Below are positions 19,447-30,889 of a stretch of DNA of 64,000 nucleotides, one piece after another; the stretch's first letter is position 1, and each line of letters begins with the position of its first letter. Source of the DNA: Leptidea sinapis. Taxonomy: Eukaryota > Arthropoda > Insecta > Lepidoptera > Pieridae. The notes beneath the pieces are model-generated. The model searched no databases. It was not told where the DNA came from and worked only from the letters and a program-made list of their open reading frames with translations. The stretch spans positions 627,501 to 691,500 of the forward strand of contig NC_066266.1 in NCBI RefSeq assembly GCF_905404315.1, given 5' to 3'. The position numbers and the translations under genes were made by a program.

Positions 19447-22315
19447 TTACGTAAGCGGACGGGTTAAACCACATACGCTCCGTATAGCGTATTTTAACGC
19501 CCAAGGCCTTAAGCCTCAACTAGACTTGGTGAGGGAGTTCGCTCACGAACATCAATTAGACCTATTCTTAGTGCAAGAGACATTTCTAAAACCACGTATA
19601 CGCGATCCGCGTATCGCTAATTATAACTTAGTCAGGAATGATCGCACCACCCGTATGGGCGGCACCCTCATTTATTTTAAAAGGTCTCTACACTGTATAC
19701 CTATAGATCCTCCGGTCCTCACTAACATCGAGGCCTCTGCCATCCGGGTCAGTATGGCGAATCACCAGCCGATCACTGTTATTTCAGCTTATCTTCCGCC
19801 CAACAAAAAAGTATTATACACAGATATAGAAGCATTACTCGGCCACGGGGCTGCAGTCATAGTGGGTGGCGATCTTAATGCCAAACACTCCAGCTGGAAC
19901 ATTAGAGCCACAAATAGAAACGGAATCTTATTAGATTCGCTGACAGACACGCTGAACTTTTCAGTAATAGCACCCGACGAACCACACATTATCCGGATAA
20001 CGTCGCGCACCGACCCAACATTCTAGACGTTGTGTTACTTAAGAACGTAACGCTCAATGTAAATTCAATCGAGGTTTCTCACGAATTAGAGTCAGACCAC
20101 CGGCCCGTCGTCCTAAATCTAGGCCCACCGGTTAACTTTCAACCACCGACGAAAACAGTGATCGACTGGCAACGGCTGGAAAAGGATTTCGAGTCTATCA
20201 AGTCCGACGACCTTGACCTTATACCGGACGTCATCGACTCGGTCGACACGGCTCACAGCGCTATCTCTCATGTGACGTCACATATACAGAATAGGATCAA
20301 GGCCTGCTCCAGGCAAGTTCCGACGATGCAACCGCATCGCCTAAACCTGCCTCCAGAGGTCAGGAACTTACTCACACAGAAGCACAGAGCCACTAGACTT
20401 TACGACAGGTATCCGTCGGTCGAGAATAGGCGCCACCTCCGCTACCTACAGCGGGTGGTACGAGAACGTATCGCGGAACTCCGCGGCGAACGTTGGGACC
20501 GCTTGCTCGGCAACCTTAAGCCATCACATGTGGCTTTCTGGAAGCTGCCTCGCGCGTTCAAACAGGAGCCGCCCACTGTCATGCCTCCTTTGGACAGACC
20601 GGGACTGCAGCCGGCGCTCGATGACGATGAGAAGGCTGAATGCCTCGCCGATAGTCTCGAGAGTCAGTGCTCTCCAAATGCAGCAGCCGACCCGACACAC
20701 GTTGACGAAGTTGATCGTGAAGTTGAACGTCGCTCCGCTCTGAGCCCTTCAGGCGATGTAATAAAACCCACCTCTTACGAAGAGGTGAGGCTAATCATTA
20801 AGGAGCTTCACTCCAAGGGCCCGACACTATAAACAATAGGGTTCTTAAAATCCTACCCTCGACTCTTATTACTTTATTGGTTACCATTTTTAATATTCTA
20901 TTGTCTAATAGCGCGTTCCCAGAACAATGGAAAGATTCCATTGTTATCGGTATTCCAAAACCCAATAAACCTAAAGCTAATCCGAGTAGCTATAGGCCTA
21001 TTAGCTTAATTAACTCGATCGGGAAACTTTACGAAAGATTAATTCTCGCGCGTCTTAATCATTACATCGCGGAGCTCAACCTGATACCCGACATACAGTT
21101 CGGATTCAGAACCGCTCACTCGTGTCCCCAGCAGGCTCACCGACTCACTGAGTACATTCTCGTACGGCGTCAACTTCACGCTACCACGGCAGCCGTGTTT
21201 TTCGATGTCGCGAAGGCATTCGACAAGGTATGGCACAACGGCTTAGTATTCAAGCTGTATCAACTGGGAGTGCCAGACAGGCTCGTGCGCATCATACGAG
21301 CCTACCTTACTGATCGCTCCTTCCGATATCGAGTAGAGGGCACCCTATCCTCACCCAGACCCATCAGGTCTGGCGTGCCACAGGGTTCAGTCCTCTCTCC
21401 CACTCTTTTCTCGCTCTTCACGAGCGACATTCCCAAGTTTCCGAATGTCCAGCTCGCTCAGTACGCTGACGATACGGCACTTTACTTTGGCTCCAACCGC
21501 TCAACCTTGAGCAAGAACATTAAAGTGCTTCAAACCGCCGTCGATGAACTAGGCAACTGGTTCAGAAAATGGCGGATTAAAGTGAACCCCACCAAGAGTG
21601 CAGCGGTACTCTTCGGTAACGCGAATAGCATCCGCGCTAAAAAACGACCGACCGACGTCATTAAATTGTATGAAACACCCATACCGTGGGTGAAGGATTA
21701 CAAATACTTAGGAGTCACGTTCAACAGCAATATGAACTTCAAGAAACATATTGATACGGTATGCAATAGAGCCCGATTTGTCCTCATCTTTATCCACTTG
21801 TGTGTGGGCGAAGCAAACTTCCGCTCAAACACAAAGTGACGCTGTACAAAACCATCGTACGGCCCATACTGTCATACGCAAGCGTCGTTTTCGCGCACAC
21901 CCGACCGAGCTACTTACGTCGTCTGCAAGTAGTTCAAAATAAATTCACGCGCATGGCAACCGGAGCCCCGTGGTTCATCCGAAACATTGACCTTCACCGC
22001 GACCTAGAGCTTCCGACGATAGCTCAACACTTTAAAGAGATCTCGCAACGCTTCTTTGACAAGGCGCCTAACCATCCCAACATCTTGGTTAGGAAGGCAT
22101 GCGGGTACACCCCCCTTCACCATAGTCTCAACCCAATAAGACGTCCCAGACACGTATCGGTAGACCCGGATGACGACATCACCATCGCGAACGCGACACC
22201 CACACAAACACCGACACAGACACGCACACACCGCCTTCGCAGGCGTAGGCGCGGTCAACCACCGCAAACCACTGGCACTCGTCACTCTGACGATGGCCAG
22301 CGGCCCGCACCCTAG
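19439..22315 (+). pseudogene. Jockey ORF2: endonuclease-RT (copy A)
   Basis: The apurinic-type endonuclease (19439 to about 20120) shows LRIAYFNAQGL, LFLVQETFLK, ISAYLPPNK, VGGDLNAKHSSW and ESDHRPVV. The RT follows with PSSYRPISLINSIGKLYERL, GFRTAHSCPQQ, VFFDVAKAFDKVWH, GVPQGSVLSPTLF and the catalytic QYADDTALYF, ending in a basic tail (HRLRRRRRGQPP). Lesions: a frameshift near 20000, a ~10-base loss near 20817 that removes the KKAPGPD motif, and one near 21795. The catalytic boxes themselves are intact. Confidence 0.85.
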
Positions 22316-22795
22316 ATACACCACACATTGTTTTGATACCCGACGAGACGTTAGTCCTCGTCCTGTAATCGTTTCACTACACTCACTAACACACGGACTG
22401 ACTGACGGACTGACATACACCACTTACACAACCACAAACACACTCCACAAACAGACACAAACACAAACATACATGCATTATACTAAACATCACCACACTC
22501 GCCGGCGAGTGTGTTCTTCTCATCTTTTCATCTTCATTTTCATTCTCTCTCCTTCCCACAAGCACACAGCCGGTCTGAGGTTCGAATCTCCTAAGGAGAC
22601 GCCCCGCGACTGTTGTTGCGTAGTCTTTGCGGCCTCCACGGCCCACGTCCTACTTCGCTGTGAAAGCCAGGGCTGCTAACAGCACAGAGGAGGTTTTAGT
22701 CGGTATGGGGCGTCGGCTTACGCGGACACTCGAGTCCGACATATTACGCCCAGTTCCGGGGCGTAATAGTATTTCCTCCTCTCAAAAAAAAAAAA
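22316..22795 (+). other. 3' untranslated region and A-tail of Jockey copy A
   Basis: The stretch is rich in ACA/CACA repeats, followed by CGCCGGCGAG and a conserved pre-tail block (GAGTCCGACATATTACGCCC) also present at 34267. It ends in TCTC and 13 A residues. Confidence 0.75.
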
Positions 22796-23765
22796 AAGAT
22801 TTTGATAAAAGTGATTATGATTACCGTTTAGTTTCTGAGATTCGCTCTAGGACCCAAGGAGAAACGGAAAATATCACAATTTTTTTGTCTATCTTATGAG
22901 GTATGTTTGCACGGCTTTCAAACCCAATGCCGGTAGAGGATAAGCTTGAAATTGTGTTGCATAATATTCGTCCATGTTATGCTAGCACTCTAGCTTCATC
23001 GCCTGAGTTAAGGAATATACATCAGGTTAAAACTATCTGTAAAAATTACGAAAATATTCAATCGCGATTTGCGCACTTCAGAGAACCACTTGCAGCAACT
23101 TCTGGTACTCTGGCACCAGAATTTGCTTATAAAGGCACTGAAATATCTGATAAATTTAAGTTAAGCAGTAATGTCAATATAAATGAAAAATACGTACACA
23201 GCATCCAAAAAAACGATTCTGGTACAAGTGACAAATAACTTTATTGCCCAAGATGCCCTAATAATACACATACCTTGAAGGATTGCACTAATGCGGAAAT
23301 TATGTGTTTTAAATGCGATCACAAAGGAGTTAGGGAACCTGAATGCCCCACCTGTAATACCAGTTCTCAGGTTCCAAAAAACTAAAATCGCAGAATTGTG
23401 GCAAACCTAAACGAATAAATAACAACCGTACAAGCAAAGAGGAATGGAATAACTGTTTAGAAATGGTTCGTTTATTTTTTTTTGGTAACAAGGTTGCTTC
23501 AATTCTGCACGTTAAACCTAAAAATGATACTAGACCCTACGTTAATATAAAAGTCAATGATGTTACAGCTTCAGGCCTTCTAGATTCAGGTTCAGCAGTA
23601 ACCATACTAGGTAATTATGCACACACCGCATTGGTCGATCGTGGTTTGAAGTTATATACTGCAGATAAGTTATCATATGCTACGGCTGGTGGACATAATT
23701 TCAAAACTGTTGATTATCTAGATTTACCAGTTCAGTTTGAAGATCAATTTCACATTATTAAGGCT
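22796..23765 (+). pseudogene. Gag-protease fragment of a second gypsy-like element
   Basis: The fragment starts right after the Jockey A-tail. Gag shows DYRLVSEIRSRTQGE, a TGA stop near 22898, then MFARLSNPMPVEDKLEIVL and KTICKNYENIQSRF. Two knuckle-like motifs follow at 23240-23350 (CPRCPNNTHTLKDC; CFKCDHKGVREPEC, in which a residue of the CCHC pattern is altered). The protease (23463-23765) has the retropepsin triplet in LLDSGSAVTILG. It is cut by the LTR of gypsy copy 2 at 23766. The orientation is opposite to copy 2, and the gag differs from that of copies 1 and 2. Confidence 0.75.
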
Positions 23766-24522
23766 TTTAGAGACTGAGCGTTTGGCGATTATATAAAACA
23801 ACTGCTTGACTGTGAGGAATATGTGGAAGATATATGGAAAATATGATTTATTAAAAGGTTACACGATATATATACAAAATCCTTAAAACTAGTTACCCAA
23901 TTACAATCGTTACTTAAAAAATATTTACAAGTTCAGAAAATACACACAAATACTAGAGCTTACATTTTAACCAATAGTAAAACGTTTCATTCATTAAGAA
24001 TTGAGAATAATATTATGTGTTCTATCTCGCTCTAAAACTAATGCTATCGCAGTTTGTGTAAACTCGCGTCGAACCTCGATCATACGATGTCAATGAGCAT
24101 TCCGCACCTACGTTGTCGCTCATTGATAAAATTGCATGAATAGCGATCGAGTCCCGACGCTTCACTCGTCAGTCGAGTCCGCTCAGCCTTGCTGTGCGGT
24201 TGTGTAACGCGGAGCATATGACTGATCACATGAGTATGTCTGCGATCGTCGAGAGAAAGTACGATGCTTGAAACTTCACTGAATTGACTACTGGTGATCT
24301 GTATGATTCTATTAGTTGATGTACAGCATTATGAAATGGTTCTTATCAGAGCTAATATTACGTTATATAAAATAAAATGTTCTTGTCAGAACGAATATTT
24401 CGGCATACGCTGATTACAGTTATTATGCACGATTACTATTTCTACGATCTATAATGCTACGTTACGAGTTAGATATTAGACATTTGTGTTAATTGATGTT
24501 ATTGGTTGTAGGTACAGCTACA
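23766..24522 (-). repeat. 3' LTR of gypsy copy 2 (757 bp)
   Basis: On the minus strand the LTR starts TGTAGCTG next to the polypurine tract AAGGGGACTCC and ends TCTCTAAA. The ends were set by comparison with the 5' LTR and with copy 1. The 5' LTR lacks an internal block of about 190 bp present here, so the two LTRs are no longer equal. Confidence 0.85.
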
Positions 24523-24532
24523 GGAGTCCCCT

Positions 24533-25780
24533 TCAAGTGAAACGCACCGGCAACTTGATGAGTCGGCCTGTCCTTGATATTTTGATAGGCTGGGACGTCA
24601 AGTTGTTCGTAGGGTCTGGTAATGTGGTATTTCGGGTATTGGTGGTATGTTTTTCAGGTATGGTATCGGTAAGGTTTTGGGTAACTTGTACAGGTAAAGG
24701 TAATGAATATAATGTATTGTTTTCTTCAGTTTCATTTAATAAATATGATAAATATGCAGGTTTTAAACGGTCGATCGATATGTTTGTTTGTCGACCTGGT
24801 AACTGAATGGTATAAACTTTACCGCTTCGTTTGATAACACGGTACGGTCCTTCATATGGTGTTTGTAATGGTGGTTTTACTGAATCTATTCTAATAAACA
24901 CATGACTGCATGTATGTAAGTCTTGATGAACAAATATGTGTTTGTTATTACGATGTGAAGTAGGTGAGTGTGGTTTATTAGCTGCGATATGGGTACGTAA
25001 TTTATCAACGTAGGTATGATCCAATGAGGTAGATGATGTTTGTGTGTTTATGTCAAAGAAATCACTTGGTAGACGAAGGTTATAACCGTATGTTAGTTCG
25101 GCGGCGCTAACGCCTGTGTCCGATCGTAGGACTGCGCGCAGGCCTAATAATACGGTTGGTAGTTCATTGACCCATGCACAGGAGTTCGTTAACCTTGAAC
25201 GAAGGGCTGTCTTCAAGCAACGATGAAAGCGTTCTACCTTTCCGTTACTCTTTGGGTTATAGCTAGCACTTCGTATTCGTTTAACTCCCATAGTTTTCAT
25301 GAGGTTGATAAACAGAGAGCTTTCGAATTGTCGACCTTGATCGCTTGTTAGTGTCGCTGGGCATCCAAATCTTGAGATCCAGTGATTGTATATGATATCT
25401 GCAATTGTCTCGGCTGTAATATTGTCGCTAGGGATTGTCTCAGGCCAACCAGTATGTCTGTCGATCATTGTTATCAGATAACGATGTCCTTGAGCAGAGG
25501 TAGGTAGAGGTCCAACAATATCTATGTGTATATGCTGAAAACGATCCCTTGCGTCAAAACATTGAATTTTGCTGACTGTGTGGCGTTGTATTTTACTTTT
25601 CTGACAATTAATACAAGTTTTACTCCACTTCCCGATGTCGATATTCATTGATGGCCAAAAGAATTTTTGAGATATTAATTTACGTGATGTTCGTATTCCT
25701 GGGTGAGTAATATTATGTACACTATTAAAAATTTGTTTGCGGAATTCTGTAGGTATGTAAGGACGTACATGACTTGTTGA
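24533..25780 (-). pseudogene. Integrase of gypsy copy 2 (catalytic domain open)
   Basis: A 371-codon frame (24533-25648) covers CINCQKSKIQRH of the zinc domain, then DRHTGWPET, TSDQGRQFESS and GKVERFHR (D, D, E), the GPYRVIKRSGKVY segment and the C-terminus (LIKLPVRFT). The upstream part of the zinc domain (HPGIRTSRKLI) continues to about 25750, and another frame change lies near 25825. This is the best-preserved integrase in the window, but it would only be made as part of a broken polyprotein. Confidence 0.85.
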
Positions 25781-27053
25781 TGTTTCGCAATATAAGTCTA
25801 GGTTCGTGTTAGGTACATTTAATTTCTTTTGAAGGTTAAGTTTGGTTGTTGAATGAGTTGTGTTATGCTGCTGTCTCTCTCTTGTGCATTTGCTATCTCG
25901 CTCTAGTCGATCGTAGGTGATGAGGTTATTGTTTCTATGCGACTTAATGCGTCGGCAATAATATTGTTTTTTCCACTGATGTGTCGAATATCGGCTGTGA
26001 ATTCACTGATGAATAATAATTGGCGCGTTCGGCATGGCGTTTCGTTTGCAGTATGTGTTTTATTCATAGCGAATGTGAGGGGTTTGTGGTCTGTGAATAT
26101 AATTAATTCACGTCCTTCAAACATCTTACGGAAATGTTTCACTAACTTATAGACGGCTGAGAGTTCTCTGTCATACGCTGAGTATTTCTTCTCCGCCTCT
26201 GAGAATTTCTTTGAGAAGTAACCGAGTGGTTGCCAATTATTTTCGATGTATTGTTGTAGGACTGCACCTACTGCATTGTCAGACGTATCGCAGAATATTG
26301 CGATAGGGGCATCATGTGATGGGTGAGCGAGTAAGGTAGCTTTGGATATACTATTCTTGCACTCTTCGAATGATTGTGATGCTTCGTCGGTCCATTCAAT
26401 TATTGTTTTATCACGTTTCTTGACATGGTGAAGGTAAGGTAATCACGATGCTCAGTCTCGTTTGCTGAGGCTATGAGCAAATCGTCGATGAATGGGAAAA
26501 CGTAGTCTAATCCACGGAGCACTTCATGAATAAATCGCTGAAATGTTTGTCCCGCATTCTTCAAACCAGGACACATGCGAGGAAATTCGAATAAACCCCT
26601 AGTCTTCAATTGTTGGTAAGCGCGGTTGAGGTCGATTGTGGAGAATATGGTTTTGCCAGACAGATGATGGGTGAAGTCCTTGACTCTCGGCACTGGATAA
26701 CGATCGGGTTTGGTTATGCTGTTCAATCGTCTATAATCACCGCATACCCGTATATCGCCCTTCTTCTTAGGTACAATATGGAGTGGTGAAGACCATGGAC
26801 TTTTACTCGGTCTGCAGAGTCCTTGTTGCATCATGTTTTCGAATTCTTTCTTCACTATTTCATAACGATAAGGTGGAATGGGACGAGCACGGCAATGTAA
26901 TGGAGGTCCTTGTGTTTCAATATAATATTCCACGTTAATTTTTGGCGATAATTGCATCGATGTTAATCTCATGGTACCGGGGAATTCGGCGAGTATCGCG
27001 TGGTACGGGGCCTGTATATCGATACATCGTATTGTGGGTGAGGTCGTTGACAT
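25781..27053 (-). pseudogene. RT-RNase H of gypsy copy 2 with internal deletions
   Basis: RT (26400-27053) retains SPLHIVPKKKGD, GDYRRLN, STIDLNRAYQ and FIDDLLIAS, but FGLKNA has become PGLKNA. RNase H follows in another frame, with FCDTSDNAVGAV and FTDHKPLTFAMNK. The ~14-residue gap between RAYQQ and LFEFPRM and the jump from TFTMSRN into IIEWTDEA are the same as in copy 1. Confidence 0.85.
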
Positions 27054-27109
27054 TATTGGCGCGTTGATTTTAAGACTTGTGACGGCATCAATTAATCATC
27101 GATTTTTTA

Positions 27110-27479
27110 AGTCTACGATAAGTTGATGGTGTTTGAGAAAATCGGCACCTAATATTGGTTTCGTGACGTCAGCTACAATAAACTTCTACTTGTATGGTCG
27201 ACGGAGGTTGAGATCGAGTTCTAATGTTTTCTCACCATAAGTTGAAATTGTTGTGTTGTTTGCAGCGTACAATTTAAATGGTAGAGGCGTTGCTTTCAGG
27301 CCTAGTTTTATTGGTAGGACGGATATATTAGCACCGGTATCTACTAAGAATGACATCTTTGTTTTCTTGGCTGTGACAAAAAGGCGGTATGATGTGTGAA
27401 GGACGCCGGGTTCTGCCGCAGCTAACGTCCGTTCTAGTTTCCCGATGGCTCTTTCTTGCAGCTGCAGGGCGTAGTACAA
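27110..27479 (-). pseudogene. Retropepsin of gypsy copy 2
   Basis: The protease keeps an intact active site (FLVDTGANISVLP), unlike copy 1. A TGG-to-TAG change near 27187 truncates it before the second conserved block (ILGADFL), which is still readable beyond the stop down to about 27110. Confidence 0.8.
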
Positions 27480-28230
27480 CGTCGTGCTTCACTACCAAAT
27501 CGGCGATGGTAATAGCAGTAAAGTGTTGGTGAGCTATTAAGTGTGCGGGAACGGTGTTGTGACGAAGTGCTATTTCGAGATGACGAGCGAAATCGGTGGC
27601 GATGATAGTGTTGAGATGGCCTTGACTTGAGTTCGGCGACTTCTAGTGATAGTTTTCGTATCTCGTTATTAAGGAATTGTGTGTGATCTACCTGATTTGA
27701 CGTCGATGATTTTGGACCTGATGCTGGTGGCTTGCTGGAGACGGCTGCTACCTCCTGGATTTGCTGGCGAGCACGGAGCGGACGTGGGCTGGCAGCAGCT
27801 TACTCCACATCATGCGGAGGGTGGAGTCGGTAACCTTGTCCCTTGCAAGGTTATGCATGCGTCACAGTAGCTGTGAAGGCTTCTGGTCTCCAAGCTCCAT
27901 CTCGGCGAGTAGCTTCTGGAACTTGCGGCTGTCGGATTCTTCATACACCGATATGAGACGTTCCTTGATTGCTGAATATTGTTTGTCTCTCGGTATGTTA
28001 AATAGGATGTCGGAGATTTGTTCGATGTCAGCCTTTTCTAATTGGACGAGCACCATCTGTGTCAGCTGGGCTTGACTCCTCTTGAGATCATTGGTGGCGG
28101 CTTCAAAGCTGTGATACCACAATTGCGGATTTTCCCGCCAAAATGGTGGTATGTGCATCGACAGTGAAATGGTGGAGATTTTTGTCGCGGTGGGCGCTGG
28201 GAGTGGCTGAGCCTGGTTTGTGTCTTCCAT
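27480..28230 (-). pseudogene. Gag of gypsy copy 2
   Basis: The start is at 28228-28230 (MEDTNQAQPLPAPTATK). The N-terminal frame (27862-28230) reads SMHIPPFWRENPQLWYHSFEAATNDL, RSQAQLTQMVLVQLEKADIEQ, RDKQYSAIKERL and RKFQKLLAEMELGDQKPSQLL, the capsid part of CsRn1-type gag. It continues, in shifted frames, through the QIQEVAAVS block near 27750 to the basic and cysteine-containing end. About 75 bases are missing near 27766 relative to copy 1 (the LADTMME part). Confidence 0.8.
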
Positions 28231-28333
28231 TTCTTCGTCGGGTTGATATTACTCGAGCAGAGATCCGTCGAACAGGAATTCGTCGTTTCGGAGAGCTGGT
28301 GAAGCTGTTCTTCAATGTGTAGCCGGGCAGAGG

Positions 28334-28484
28334 TTTGGTGTATTCTGTTCTGGCTTCCTTCCGTCGGCGTTCTTGTTCGGGTTCCTTCCGTCGGTGTTCT
28401 TGTTCGGGTTTCTTCCGTCGGTGTTCTTGTTCGGGTTCCTTCCGTCGGTGTTCTTGTTCGGGTTCCTTCCGTCGGTGTTCTTGT
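28334..28484 (-). repeat. 27-bp tandem repeat, about five units, in the gypsy leader
   Basis: Five near-identical 27-bp units lie between the primer-binding site and gag. On the minus strand each encodes PNKNTDGRN in one frame, giving a 73-codon open frame (28312-28533) that runs into the LTR. The unit starts CCGAACAAGAACACC, and the first copy overlaps the end of the primer-binding site. It is probably a slippage array; no gag homology is seen. Confidence 0.9.
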
Positions 28485-28496
28485 TCGGAGTCACCA
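28485..28496 (-). other. Primer-binding site, tRNA-Trp type
   Basis: The minus strand reads TGGTGACTCCGA one base after the LTR end. It matches the complement of the 3' end of tRNA-Trp (TGGTGACCCCGACGTG) except for one T for C. CsRn1-clade elements are known to use tRNA-Trp, which supports the clade call. Confidence 0.75.
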
Positions 28497-28497
28497 C

Positions 28498-28702
28498 TTT
28501 AGAGACTGAGCGTTTGGCGATTAAATAAAACAACTGCTTGACTGTGAGGAATAAGTGGAAGATATATGGAAGATATGATTTATTAAGAGGTTACACGATA
28601 TACGATGTATACCTCGATCATACGATGTCAATGAGCATTCCGCACCTACGTTGTCGCTCATTGATTAAATTTGCATGAATAGCGATCGAGTCCCGATGCT
28701 TC
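28498..28702 (-). repeat. 5' LTR of gypsy copy 2, inner piece
   Basis: This piece includes the LTR end next to the primer-binding site. It lacks the ~190-bp block found in the 3' LTR. Its upper end is CCCGATGCTTC (28692-28702), the duplicated target of the nested Jockey element; the LTR continues at 34341. Confidence 0.85.
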
Positions 28703-29257
28703 TTAGTTCGATTCAGGCAGGCAACGCGAGCACACGTGCCGCGTTATCTGTCCTCCTTCGAATATTTTTATTACCTGCGCTATCGCACTATCTGCTCAGG
28801 CCACCTGGGCTAGCTATTGTTATCGCGCGCTATTGTTCGGGACTCTTTGAGTTTAGCACCTGTTAGTTCCTTCGCGGAACGTAGCTTAGTTATTATCAGT
28901 GTTAATTACCCGGTTTTACGATCGTGTTAGTTAGCACCTGTGCTGTGTTTCGCGATTCTGCACGCTAATCGTGTGTGTTTGTGAGTTGCAGTTCGTGCCG
29001 TGTGTGTCTTCTCCGCGGGGGCCTGCACAGCGTGCATCGGGGTTCCGGCCCAGCCAGTCTACATCCAGCAAAGATAAGTCTTAGGCTTAATTATTGTTAT
29101 TAATTTCTTTTAATTTTTGCATATTTTATTATTATTAATATTATTTATTAATGTGCAAGAGTACAACTTAACTATAGTTGTCCACTTAATTATTATATTC
29201 CCCCTCTGCCTGATTCGGGCAGCGGGGGTTGTTGCCCGCTCAACCTAGGTAATAAAA
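28703..29257 (+). promoter_or_regulatory. 5' leader of Jockey copy B with putative internal promoter
   Basis: The element starts TTAGTTCGATTCAGGCAGGC; ATTCAG close to the 5' end resembles the initiator used by internal Jockey promoters. The leader is GC-rich at first and AT-rich just before the ORF1 start. Promoter function is inferred from family behaviour. Confidence 0.55.
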
Positions 29258-30889
29258 ATGACAACCATGGCTTCACCAATGGTTGCCGACGAGGGCCTTC
29301 TAAGCGCCCTACTAGATAGGTTATTCACGGAGAAGATCGCTCCGCTAATGAAAGTAACAATCAACGAGACAGTGGATGCCGCTATCAAAGCGAAATCCAA
29401 AAACTATAACTCGTCGTCTGACGTTTCGGGTTCCGACGGGGAATCCGAAATGGAATTAGGCAACATCTCCGATGTTAGTTCCGTGGCCTCGGTCAAGCCG
29501 AGAAAAGTGATCACCCGATCAGCCCGCCCGCCTGTCCTTCAGGCTTACTTTGACGCGCAGGCGACCCCTAAGGTCCCCGCGGTCACTCCTGACCGCACGG
29601 AAGCCCCTCAGGCTTCCAGTGCTTCACCGGCCCAGCCGGAAACCGCTCTACCGTCGAGAGCGGAGAGTGTCGCGTCGGACAGGACGGCTTCACCACCGTG
29701 AGCCGTAAAAAGAAGCGCGGTCGCGAATCGCCTTCTGTCGATGGCACGCCCGCCAAGAAAGCCGCGGCCACGACTATCTCCACTCCCGCGCCCGCGCCCT
29801 TTAAAGCCCGCGTACCGCCTCCGACGAAGCGCCCGCCCCCTATTTTTATAGGAGACCGAGGCCGCTGGTTGGTGATCAAAAATAGGTTCCCAAAGACGCT
29901 CTCCTTCCAGGCGAGGGCGTACCAATCTCTTATCAAATTAGAGACCAAAGAGGTAGCGGACCACCGCGCCTTGACATCTCTTCTTAGAGCGTTGAGTGTG
30001 GGTTTCCACACGTACGCCCTGCCTGAGGAGAAGCGTCTGAGGGTGACATTCTGTCGGACCTCAAAGAGCAGGGTTACCCTGCACAACGAGGTGCACCGTA
30101 TGCGCGGCACCAACAACAAACAACCATTTAACATGGTTCTCGACATCCTCGACCTCACGCATGAGGGAAAGGAAGTTTTTAATATAAAATCGGTTTGCTC
30201 CCTTCAGGGCATCCGGACCGAAGCTCCTCGCAACCGCGGGGGGCCCGGTCAGTGTCACTAGATTCCAGTTATACGGGCACTCGGCACGCAACTGTGAGCA
30301 CACCCCGAGGTGTGTGAAGTGCCTCGGTAAACATGGCACGCCGGAGTGCCCTCGACCAGCGCAATGCGCGGAGCCCCCGGCCTGCGTCTTGTGCGGGGAG
30401 AAGGGGCACCCCGCAAGCTATCGCGGGTGTCCCAAGGCACCCAAACACAAGCGTCACTCAGGGCGCCGCCAGCCGCAAGGCAGAGCAGAGAAGGTGGAGT
30501 TCACTCCGACCTTCAAACCTGCGCCGCCTCCTAAGGTAAACGCCTGGGCGAGGTCTCCTCCGGCTGCCAACGCTGCCACAGAGGCCAGTCTCGCGGCCCC
30601 CGCGCCACTCCGGCCACCGCTAGCGTCCCGCCCGGCGGCGTCGGTCCCGCGACCGAGGCCACCGGCGCCCGCGTCCGCGTCAACAAGCAACCAAGGCGGC
30701 AGCGCCTTTGCCTTCATGTTCAAGCTGTCAGAGCTGTTCGACATAGATGAAATCACAGCCCTGGCCAGCAGGCTCGAGGCTGTCCGGGACGACCCGCCGT
30801 CGCTCCTGCAAGTTATGGCAGACAACGCCAAAATATTCCGAGCCCTCACCGATATAGGGCGAAAGTATAAAAACATTCGCGATGCCTAA
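29258..30889 (+). pseudogene. Jockey ORF1 protein (copy B)
   Basis: The N-terminal frame (29258-29701, MTTMASPMVADEGLL) is acidic and Ser-rich. A frame change near 29700 leads to a basic, Pro/Ala-rich stretch (SRKKKRGRESPS) and the RRM-like region (RWLVIKNRFPKTLSFQARAY, NMVLDILDLTHEGKEVFNIK). At 30254 an insertion with TAG breaks the first zinc knuckle (CH*); the remaining knuckles CVKCLGKHGTPEC and CVLCGEKGHPASYRGC continue to the stop at 30887-30889. Confidence 0.85.

Larger units (their letters stand above)
18604..22795 (+). mobile_element. Jockey-type LINE, 5'-truncated copy A
   Basis: The copy starts abruptly inside ORF1 at about 18604 and ends with an A-tail (about 22785-22797). It is very similar to the full-length copy B (28703-34340). 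ORF1 and ORF2 overlap at ATGCCTAA (19439-19446). GC content in ORF1 is far above that of neighbouring DNA. Its left flank is errantiviral protease and its right flank is gag of another gypsy-like element. No clear target-site duplication is visible, so one flank may have been lost. Confidence 0.85.

Noticed and set aside
24486..24806. Plus-strand frame repeated at 3357-3626
   Set aside because: It is the antisense of the gypsy integrase C-terminus in both copies; its repetition reflects copy number of the element, not a gene.
28334..28490. Possible CRISPR-like array of 27-bp repeats
   Set aside because: The units are head-to-tail without spacers, in a eukaryotic LTR retrotransposon leader; this is a tandem repeat.
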